Source: Fidelibacterota bacterium
GTDB lineage: Bacteria > Bipolaricaulota > Bipolaricaulia > UBA7950 > UBA9294
Assembly (NCBI GenBank): GCA_024278395.1
Contig: JAJRTG010000130.1
Location: forward strand, 1 to 7,429
Length of the DNA stretch: 7,429 nucleotides
Reading direction: 5' to 3'
Part shown: in pieces, positions 1 through 5,172 of the stretch
Position numbering within the stretch: the first letter of the stretch is position 1
Layout of the letters: every line of letters begins with the position of its first letter
Notes under the pieces: generated by a model
Seen by the model: only the letters and a program-made list of their open reading frames with translations
What the model was told of the DNA's origin: nothing
Database searches by the model: none
Program-made: the position numbers and the translations under genes

Positions 1-543
1 GCGTGGGAGTTCACCGCGTTCGTCCGCAGCCTGTGGCGCAGTTACCCCGAGGAGAACAGCTGCTCCTCCTACACCCTGCTCGGTAGCCACGACAAACCGC
101 GGTTTCTCACGCTCGTCGGGGGGGACGTCCGGAAGCTGATCCTCGCCGTCGCGTTCCTCTTCTCGTTCCCCGGCGCGCCGTCGATCTACTACGGGGACGA
201 GGTCGGGCTGGAGGGCGGGGAGGACCCGGACTGCCGCCGCTGCTTCCCGTGGGACGAGTCCGCGTGGGACAGAGACCTGCGTGCGACGTTCAAGCGATTG
301 ATCGCACTGCGCAGAGCCCATCCTGCGCTGCGTCGGGGGGAGCCGCGGTTCCTGGACGCCCACGGGAGGTTCCTCCTCCTTTCCCGCACCGTCCCCGACG
401 AAGAGGTCATCCTCGCGCTTAACGCCGGTACCGATATGGAATCGGCGCGCTTCGCCGAGGCGTACGTCGATCTATTGAGCGGCGAGACCGGGTCGGAGTT
501 TCCCGTCCCGGGGATGAGCTTCCGGTTACTGCGGCGGGGCTAG
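1..543 (+). CDS. GH13 alpha-glucan hydrolase (neopullulanase/cyclomaltodextrinase-like), C-terminal part
   Basis: The 5' part lies outside the window; frame 1 is open from base 1 and gives 180 residues before a TAG stop. The visible piece is the end of the catalytic TIM barrel plus the C-terminal beta domain of a GH13 amylase. LLGSHDKPRFL (visible residues 26-36) matches GH13 conserved region IV, whose His-Asp (H30, D31) binds substrate and stabilises the transition state. GAPSIYYGDEVGL (58-70) and the following EDPDCRR-FPWD are typical of the neopullulanase/maltogenic amylase/cyclomaltodextrinase group. Family members hydrolyse alpha-1,4 and sometimes alpha-1,6 bonds in maltodextrins, cyclodextrins or pullulan. 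The nucleophile and acid/base residues, and any N-terminal domain or signal peptide, are off the window, so exact specificity and cell location cannot be given. Its end meets glgA tail to tail, consistent with a shared role in glucan metabolism. Confidence 0.88.
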   Translation, partial: AWEFTAFVRSLWRSYPEENSCSSYTLLGSHDKPRFLTLVGGDVRKLILAVAFLFSFPGAPSIYYGDEVGLEGGEDPDCRRCFPWDESAWDRDLRATFKRLIALRRAHPALRRGEPRFLDAHGRFLLLSRTVPDEEVILALNAGTDMESARFAEAYVDLLSGETGSEFPVPGMSFRLLRRG

Positions 544-1961
544 CGCGCGAGCTCGGTGTACAGCTCGAGGTAGTTCCGCGCCGACGCGCTCCAGGAGTGA
601 TCCTCCTCCATCCCGCGCTTGCGCAGGGCCGCCCATCCCTCCGGGTCATCGCGGTACAGGACGACGGCGCGGCGCAGGGCGGAGAGCATCGCGTCCGGGG
701 CGTAATCGGTGAACACGAACCCGTTTCCCATCGCCCGATCGGCGTTGTAATCCCTGACCGTGTCCTTCAACCCGCCGGTCGCCCGCACCACCGGTACCGT
801 CCCGTAGCGCAGCGAGTACATCTGGTTGAGGCCGCACGGCTCGAACCGGGACGGCATGAGGAAGATATCGGCCGCAGCCTCGATCCGGTGCGCCCACTCC
901 TCGGAGAAGGTGATGAGGGCGGCGGCGCGTCCCGGGTAGCGGGACGCCGCGGCGCGGAAGAACTCCTCGTACTCCGGCGCGCCGGTCCCGAGGAGGACGA
1001 ACTGGATCCCGAGCGCCATCATCCGGTCGAACGCGGCCATCACCAGATCGAATCCCTTCTGCGCCGCCAGCCGGGAGATCATCCCTACGAGCGGAGCAGC
1101 GGGCTCCTGCGCCAACCCGAGCTCGGCCCGCAGGCGCTCCTTGTTCTCCTCCTTCCCGGACGGATCCGCGGCCGAGTAGTTCGCCCACAGCAGGGGATCG
1201 GTCTCCGGGTTCCAGGCGGAATCATCGATCCCGTTCAGGATCCCGGTGAGGGAATCGACCCGCGTTCGCAGCACCTCCTCCAGCCCCTCCCCATCCTGAA
1301 GGATCTCCCGTGCATAGGAGGGCGAGACGGTGGTGAGTCGGTCGGCGCTCAGTATCCCTCCCTTGAGCAGGTTCAGCTTGCCGGCGTGCGCGAAGGAGGT
1401 CAACGCCTCATCGGCGAGCCCGGTGGTGGCGCGCGCGTCCCACGGGAACTCCCCCTGATAGGCGAGGTTGTGGATGGTGAGCACGCTCTTCGCCCCTTTA
1501 GGGCCTTCCCCGGCGCGCAGATACGCCGGCACGAGCGCGGTGTGCCAGTCGTTCACGTGGACGATGTCCGGTTGCCAACCGAGCGCCTCCGGGAGGGCGA
1601 GCGCCCCGCGGGAGAGGAAGGTGAACCGCTCCAACGCGTCGGGATAATCCCCGCCTCCCTCCCCGTAGACCTGCGCCCGGTCGAAGTAGGGATCGTTCCC
1701 CAGAAAATAGACCGGGACCCCGCTCTGCGGCAGCGTCCCCTCGTGCAGGGTGCACTCCTTCTCCCCGGCACCGACCGGGACCCGGAAGCGGGCGATCTCA
1801 TTCAGATCGGTCTTCCCGTCCACTCCACGGTACTTGGGCATGACCACCCGCACGTCGACCCCGAGCTCGCTCAACGCCCGCGGCAGCGCGGCCGCGACGT
1901 CGGCGAGTCCGCCCACCTTGGCAAACGGCGAAACCTCGGCTGAAACGAAAAGAACACGCAT
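540..1961 (-). CDS. glgA: Glycogen synthase, ADP-glucose type (GT5)
   Basis: This enzyme transfers glucose from ADP-glucose to the non-reducing end of alpha-1,4-glucan in the cytoplasm. The 473-residue product has the usual bacterial GlgA length and both GT-B Rossmann domains. Seen: KVGGLADV at residues 15-22 (K15 is the ADP-glucose-contacting lysine known in E. coli GlgA), HVNDWH at 135-140, ISRLAAQKG at 295-303 (R297 and K302 match the phosphate-binding pair), and SRFEPCGLNQMYSLRYG at 371-387 with the catalytic-site glutamate E374, followed by TGGLKDTV. An in-frame ATG 15 bases upstream (1976) is unlikely to be the start: its own bases form the Shine-Dalgarno GGGGAGG, five to six bases before the ATG at 1961, and the protein family begins at MRVLFVSAE. 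The stop lies in the same CTAG as the stop of the GH13 gene. Transcription is probably separate from the upstream Fe-S operon, given the 126-base gap with its own candidate promoter. Confidence 0.96.
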   Translation of the reverse strand: MRVLFVSAEVSPFAKVGGLADVAAALPRALSELGVDVRVVMPKYRGVDGKTDLNEIARFRVPVGAGEKECTLHEGTLPQSGVPVYFLGNDPYFDRAQVYGEGGGDYPDALERFTFLSRGALALPEALGWQPDIVHVNDWHTALVPAYLRAGEGPKGAKSVLTIHNLAYQGEFPWDARATTGLADEALTSFAHAGKLNLLKGGILSADRLTTVSPSYAREILQDGEGLEEVLRTRVDSLTGILNGIDDSAWNPETDPLLWANYSAADPSGKEENKERLRAELGLAQEPAAPLVGMISRLAAQKGFDLVMAAFDRMMALGIQFVLLGTGAPEYEEFFRAAASRYPGRAAALITFSEEWAHRIEAAADIFLMPSRFEPCGLNQMYSLRYGTVPVVRATGGLKDTVRDYNADRAMGNGFVFTDYAPDAMLSALRRAVVLYRDDPEGWAALRKRGMEEDHSWSASARNYLELYTELAR

Positions 1962-1991
1962 CGTTGACCTCCCCATCCGAACTGCTCAGTA

Positions 1992-1997
1992 ATGATA
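1992..1997 (-). promoter_or_regulatory. Candidate -10 element for glgA
   Basis: On the minus strand this reads TATCAT, five of six matches to TATAAT. A start site about seven bases downstream (near 1985) would give a leader of roughly 25 bases containing the strong GGGGAGG ribosome site. No convincing -35 hexamer is seen at the usual distance, so the assignment rests on the -10 match and position alone. Confidence 0.3.
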
Positions 1998-2027
1998 CCC
2001 GCGATTCGTCCCGCGGGCGAGAGGCGG

Positions 2028-2076
2028 AAGCCGGACTCAGAAGCACGGCCTCCAGGCCTGTAGAAGCACCCGGCTC
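2028..2076 (-). repeat. Nested inverted and direct repeats after the Rrf2 gene (possible transcript-end structure)
   Basis: An outer inverted repeat AGCCGG (2029-2034) and CCGGCT (2070-2075) encloses two exact copies of AGAAGCAC (2039-2046 and 2062-2069). These flank a central hairpin GGCC-TCCA-GGCC (2047-2058). The element begins about 12 bases past the Rrf2 stop in the direction of transcription, where a 3' end structure would be expected. There is no T-tract, so it is not a standard intrinsic terminator. It may be a 3'-protective structure, a factor-dependent end or chance in GC-rich DNA. A second short hairpin (2006-2020, six pairs including one G-T, three-base loop) lies further downstream. 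Confidence 0.35.
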
Positions 2077-2087
2077 ACCGAGATCCC

Positions 2088-2489
2088 CTAACAGGAAAGG
2101 TCCGCCAGGGAGAGGGAGTTTAGGAGCTCCTTGAACCGCTCGTCCACCGCTCCCCAGATGTCCTTGCCCGGGCAGACGTAGAGGAGCTGACACGTCGTCT
2201 CGTCGGGGCGGACGCAGCGCACCAGGTCGAGGGACTCCCCGAGCGCTTCGAGGATCCGGCGCAGCGTGACCTTATCCGGGTCCACCGCCAGTGTATACCC
2301 CCCCCGCCGCCCCTTGCGCGATTTGAGGATCCCGGCCGCCCGCAGCTCTCCGAGGATCTTCTCCACGAACGGAACAGGGAGGTTGTACTTCTTGGCGATC
2401 GCGCTGGCTGAGATCGGGGCTGTATTGCCGTTTGAGGCGAGTTCTATCGCGGCGATCAGCCCGTAGCTCGATTTCTTCGTCAGGTGCAT
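2088..2489 (-). CDS. Rrf2/IscR-family transcriptional regulator
   Basis: This 133-residue protein has the normal Rrf2 length. The N-terminal winged helix starts MHLTKKSSYGLIAAIELA (1-18). The recognition region follows, with ISASAIAKKYNLPVPFVEKILGELRAAGILKSRKGRRGGYTLA (26-68), including the wing RKGRRGGY typical of the family. The sensor segment has C92, C100 and C106 (RCVRPDETTCQLLYVCPGKDIW). Three cysteines here ligate a 2Fe-2S cluster in IscR and relatives, so this is probably a cluster-sensing repressor or activator. The spacing is C-x7-C-x5-C rather than the C-x5-C-x5-C of E. coli IscR, and an extra cysteine, C133, is the last residue. It is the last gene of the operon: its ATG follows the iscU stop by 2 bases, and its ribosome site GGAAGGG lies in the last iscU codons. 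It likely regulates its own operon through the region upstream of the desulfurase gene (inference). Confidence 0.9.
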   Translation of the reverse strand: MHLTKKSSYGLIAAIELASNGNTAPISASAIAKKYNLPVPFVEKILGELRAAGILKSRKGRRGGYTLAVDPDKVTLRRILEALGESLDLVRCVRPDETTCQLLYVCPGKDIWGAVDERFKELLNSLSLADLSC

Positions 2490-2491
2490 CT

Positions 2492-2998
2492 TTACCCTTC
2501 CTTTTCCTTTGCCGCTTCCTGCGCCTGTAGGAAGGCGGCGTACCGCTTCTCAAGCGATTCCATCTCCTTGGCGATGTGAGCGTGACGCTTCTCCAACATC
2601 TCCGGGATCTCCCGCCCCGCCTTCTTCAGGTAGTTGTAGATCGCCTCATTCAACGCGTCGGCGGCGAGGGCGGAGCAGTGGAGCTTCACCGGGGGGAGCC
2701 CCCCGAGCTCGTCGGCCACGTCCCGGTTTGTGATCGCGATCGCCTCTTCGAGCGTCTTCCCCTTGGCGAGCTCCGAGACCATCGACGAGGTGGCGATCGC
2801 CGCCGTGCATCCGAACGTCTCCCAGGAGATATCGGAGATCACCTCGCGTCCGGATTCGTCCTTGTCCACCTTTATGTAAAGCCACATCACATCGCCGCAC
2901 ACGATGTTCCCCACCTTGCCCACCGCCGAGTAGTCGGGGAGCTTCCCCTGGTTGTGCGGATGGCGGAAGTGTTCGATCACCTTATCGGTGTACATCAT
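2492..2998 (-). CDS. iscU: IscU-type Fe-S cluster scaffold protein
   Basis: IscU holds nascent Fe-S clusters built with sulfur from a cysteine desulfurase and passes them to apo-proteins in the cytoplasm. The 168-residue product has the three scaffold cysteines and the conserved aspartate: C34 and D36 in NIVCGD, C64 in FGCTAAIA, and C108 in KLHCSALA. The N-terminal YTDKVIEHFRHPHNQGKL is the family signature. The core ends near residue 128, close to the whole length of ordinary IscU. About 40 further residues (129-168) form a charged, helix-prone tail with hydrophobic residues at 131, 135, 142, 146, 149, 153 and 156, as in a short coiled coil. The first ATG (2998) overlaps the desulfurase stop as ATGA. 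A second ATG three bases on (2995) is equally possible; the AAGG/AGGTG ribosome site inside the preceding codons suits either. The overlap indicates translational coupling with the desulfurase, its expected partner. Confidence 0.95.
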   Translation of the reverse strand: MMYTDKVIEHFRHPHNQGKLPDYSAVGKVGNIVCGDVMWLYIKVDKDESGREVISDISWETFGCTAAIATSSMVSELAKGKTLEEAIAITNRDVADELGGLPPVKLHCSALAADALNEAIYNYLKKAGREIPEMLEKRHAHIAKEMESLEKRYAAFLQAQEAAKEKEG

Positions 2999-4149
2999 TC
3001 ACCTACCTTGAACGGGGATATGGCGCGCAGGTCCTCGACCACCCCCGGGAGGATGGAGAGGAGGGCGTCGATATCCTCTGGTTTCGTGCTCCGGCCGGTG
3101 CTGATCCGCAGGCTCCCGTGCGCCATGGCGAGCGGGACCTTGATCGCCTTAAGGACGTGGCTCGGCTCGAGGTTCGGGGATGAGCAGGCCGACCCGGTCG
3201 AGGCGGCGATCCCGTGCTCGTCCAAACGCATCACCAGGCTCTCCCCCTCGATCCCGGCGAAACTGAAGTTCACGATGTGGGGGAGGCTGTCGGTGGGATG
3301 ACCGTTCAACCGTGTCCCCGGGATCTTTCCGATCTCCTCGATCAGCCGGACGCGGTAATCGCGCAGTCGGGCGGCCACCTCGTCCATCTCGGAGAACGCG
3401 AGCCGCGCCGCCGCGGCCAGCCCCACGATCCCCGGGGTGTTCTCCGTCCCGCTCCGCAGGCCGCGCTCGTGTCCCCCGCCGTGCAGAAGCGGGATCAGCT
3501 TGAGCCCCTTGCGCACATACAGGAACCCAACCCCCTTCGGCCCGTTCAGCTTGTGCGCCGACACGGAGAGGAGATCGATCGCCTCCATCGGGAGGCGGAC
3601 CTTCCCGAACGCCTGGACGGCGTCGGTGTGGAGCGGGATCCCTTCCTCGCGGCAGATCCTCCCGATCTCTTCGATCGGCTCGAGCGTTCCGATCTCATTG
3701 TTCCCGGCCATCACGGAGACCAAGAGGGTGTCGTCGCGGATCGCGGCCCGGACCGCCTCCGGGTCGACGCGCCCGAATTGGTCGACCTCGAGGTATGTGA
3801 TCTCGTACCCCTGCTTCTCCAACCACATGCACGGATGCAGCACGGCGTGGTGTTCGATCTGCGAGGTGATGATGTGGCGCCGCCTTGGATCGGCGAGCGC
3901 GAGTCCCTTTATCGCGAGGTTGTCCGCTTCGGTCGCCCCGGAGGTGAAGAAGATCTCCTTGGGATCGACCCCGAGTATCTCCGCGATCTGGGCGCGTGCT
4001 TCCTCGATCGCCCGGCGCGCCTCCTGCCCAAAGGAGTGGAGGCTGGAGGCGTTCCCGTACGCTCCGGCAAAATAGGGCATCATCGCTTCCAGAACCTCCG
4101 GCGCGACCGGGGTAGTGGCGCTATTATCCAGATAGATCTTTCTTTTCAT
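2995..4149 (-). CDS. iscS: Cysteine desulfurase, NifS/IscS group
   Basis: This PLP enzyme converts L-cysteine to L-alanine and carries the released sulfur as a persulfide for IscU and other acceptors. The 384-residue product (start at 4149) opens with YLDNSATTPVAPEV. Further motifs are FTSGATEADN, H100 in QIEHHAVLHP over the PLP ring, D176 in HTDAVQAFGK, the Schiff-base lysine K200 in SVSAHKLNGPKG, GGGHERGLRSGTEN, and the persulfide cysteine C322 in STGSACSSPN. The long loop around C322 places it in group I (NifS/IscS-like) rather than SufS-like. A GTG nine bases upstream (4158) is in frame but sits within the GGTGAG ribosome site of the ATG at 4149, and family members begin close to the ATG, so the later start is preferred. 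First gene of an iscS-iscU-rrf2 operon. Whether to call it iscS or nifS is a naming choice; the operon also serves general cluster assembly, since no nitrogenase genes are seen. Confidence 0.96.
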   Translation of the reverse strand: MKRKIYLDNSATTPVAPEVLEAMMPYFAGAYGNASSLHSFGQEARRAIEEARAQIAEILGVDPKEIFFTSGATEADNLAIKGLALADPRRRHIITSQIEHHAVLHPCMWLEKQGYEITYLEVDQFGRVDPEAVRAAIRDDTLLVSVMAGNNEIGTLEPIEEIGRICREEGIPLHTDAVQAFGKVRLPMEAIDLLSVSAHKLNGPKGVGFLYVRKGLKLIPLLHGGGHERGLRSGTENTPGIVGLAAAARLAFSEMDEVAARLRDYRVRLIEEIGKIPGTRLNGHPTDSLPHIVNFSFAGIEGESLVMRLDEHGIAASTGSACSSPNLEPSHVLKAIKVPLAMAHGSLRISTGRSTKPEDIDALLSILPGVVEDLRAISPFKVGE

Positions 4150-4159
4150 TCGGCTCACC

Positions 4160-4181
4160 GGTAAAAGCTTACCAAATTGGT
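4160..4181 (-). promoter_or_regulatory. Overlapping inverted repeats at the iscS promoter; candidate operator
   Basis: Two perfect inverted repeats share their middle ACC: GGTAA-AAGC-TTACC (4160-4173) and ACCAA-A-TTGGT (4171-4181). The second fills most of the spacer between the candidate -35 and -10 of iscS, and the first covers the -10 and reaches the ribosome site. This is a classic position for a repressor. The Rrf2 protein encoded in the same operon is the natural candidate to bind here, but the repeats do not match a binding motif I can name, so that link is inference. Confidence 0.4.
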
Positions 4182-4193
4182 CCGGTTTATCAA
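4166..4193 (-). promoter_or_regulatory. Candidate promoter of the iscS-iscU-rrf2 operon
   Basis: Minus-strand reading gives a -35 hexamer TTGATA (4193-4188, five of six to TTGACA), a 16-base spacer, and a -10 TAAGCT (4171-4166) that matches TATAAT at the three most conserved positions. The start site would fall near 4160, leaving a leader of about 10 bases that still holds the GGTGAG ribosome site (4159-4154). The -10 is weak, as expected if the promoter is regulated. Confidence 0.38.
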
Positions 4194-4264
4194 GGAGGAA
4201 TTTTCATCGGGATGTCCTTGCTCTTTCCGGAGACAATGGGTAGGTTTACCCCGCGGAGGTGGGG

Positions 4265-5140
4265 GTGAACAGCGCAGCGATCTTCCTCGTCCTTGGGGCG
4301 GCTCTCTCTTGGGGGACGGCCCAGACGGTTACGAAGCTCGGGCTCGAGCGCATGGACCTCGTTTCCTACGCGTCCGTGCGCACAGGATTCGCCCTCCTTT
4401 TCACCGCTTCTTACGGTGTTATCACCCGTTCGTTGAGCTTTCCCGATCCATCCCTCATCGGGATGGCCGCTTTTGCTGGCTTCATCGATTCCTTCCTTGG
4501 GACGCTCATCTATATGTTCGCGATCAAGCGGACCGAAGCGCATGTGACGGCCGCCCTGTCGAACACCGCCCCGTTCTGGGGGGTGGTCACGGCGGTCGTC
4601 TTCCTGGGGGAACCAGCGCGGCCGATCACGTTCATCGCCGCCCTGTTGGTCGTGGCCGGGGCTTATTTCCTGATCACCCCGTCGCAGACCGGGAAGCACC
4701 CCCGCTCCATCCTGGGAGGGATGAGCGCTCTGGGGGCGGCGCTTTTGTGGGGGGTGGCCGAGACCGGTCCGGCCAAGTACTGCCTGTCCCGCGGGATGAG
4801 CCCAGCCACGTTCCAGCTGGTCCTCGTCGGGAGCGCCGCCGTTGCGTGGTGGGCCTTGAACCTGATCACTCGTCCCCGGCGGAGGCGTTACCGTCGTCCG
4901 GCCGGGGTCTGGATCGCCATATTCACCGCATTTACCGGATTCTTCCTCGGCTGGATCCTATGGCTATCCGGGCTGAGGATCGCCGAGGCGAGCCTGCTCA
5001 CCCCGATCCGCGGGGGCGCGATGACGATCTTCGCCTTTGCGGTGAGCGTCTCCATGCTGCGTGAACGTCCGTCCCGACGGGCGTTCGCCGGAGCCGCCCT
5101 CGCTTCCGCCGGGATCGTCCTTGTCTCCGTCGGGGTCTAG
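4265..5140 (+). CDS. EamA/DMT-family membrane transporter
   Basis: A 291-residue, strongly hydrophobic protein with about ten predicted membrane helices (roughly 3-20, 33-52, 64-83, 94-114, 120-138, 149-166, 181-201, 214-234, 242-263, 271-291). It is built as two EamA repeats (about 5-137 and 150-290). Each repeat ends with the typical pattern of a charged turn followed by a hydrophobic helix: FLGEPARPITFIAALLVVAGAYFL in the first and LRERPSRRAFAGAALASAGIVLVS in the second. The arginine-rich loop at 203-212 between the repeat-2 helices should be cytoplasmic. Family members export or import small metabolites such as amino acids, nucleosides or sugars; the substrate cannot be read from this sequence. 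GTG at 4265 is preferred because GGAGG (4255-4259) lies five bases before it; an in-frame GTG at 4259 overlaps that ribosome site. The gene is divergent from the Fe-S operon and is followed 32 bases later by the DUF763 gene. Confidence 0.88.
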   Translation: MNSAAIFLVLGAALSWGTAQTVTKLGLERMDLVSYASVRTGFALLFTASYGVITRSLSFPDPSLIGMAAFAGFIDSFLGTLIYMFAIKRTEAHVTAALSNTAPFWGVVTAVVFLGEPARPITFIAALLVVAGAYFLITPSQTGKHPRSILGGMSALGAALLWGVAETGPAKYCLSRGMSPATFQLVLVGSAAVAWWALNLITRPRRRRYRRPAGVWIAIFTAFTGFFLGWILWLSGLRIAEASLLTPIRGGAMTIFAFAVSVSMLRERPSRRAFAGAALASAGIVLVSVGV

Positions 5141-5160
5141 CCCGGGCCTGTGGGATCCGG

Positions 5161-5166
5161 TATAGT
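5161..5166 (+). promoter_or_regulatory. Candidate -10 element giving a leaderless DUF763 transcript
   Basis: TATAGT matches TATAAT at five of six positions and ends six bases before the ATG at 5173. Transcription would therefore begin at or next to the start codon. The only Shine-Dalgarno-like string, AGAGG, is one base from the ATG and too close to work normally. No -35 hexamer is obvious at the usual distance. Read-through from the transporter gene 32 bases upstream is the alternative. Confidence 0.4.
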
Positions 5167-5172
5167 AGAGGT

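Noticed and set aside
597..1943. 448-codon open frame on the plus strand opposite glgA
   Set aside because: It lies entirely antisense to an unmistakable glgA; the composition (Arg, Gly, Pro, Glu-rich, no family pattern) is that of a GC-rich shadow frame.
2006..2020. Short hairpin TCGTCC-CGC-GGGCGA considered as an intrinsic terminator
   Set aside because: No T-tract on either strand and only six pairs with one G-T. Noted only as part of the repeat region.
2492..4149. Idea that the desulfurase and scaffold pair belongs to a nitrogen-fixation (nif) cluster
   Set aside because: No nif structural or accessory genes are seen, the scaffold lacks the NifU C-terminal domains, and an Rrf2 regulator follows, so a housekeeping Fe-S system is more likely.
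3214..4164. 316-codon open frame on the plus strand opposite the cysteine desulfurase
   Set aside because: Antisense shadow of a gene with all catalytic motifs; no recognisable domain. The same holds for the plus-strand frame at 2576-3301.
4177..5064. 295-codon plus-strand frame overlapping the transporter in another register
   Set aside because: It is hydrophilic and Arg/Pro/His-rich with no motif, whereas the overlapping frame encodes a coherent ten-helix transporter.
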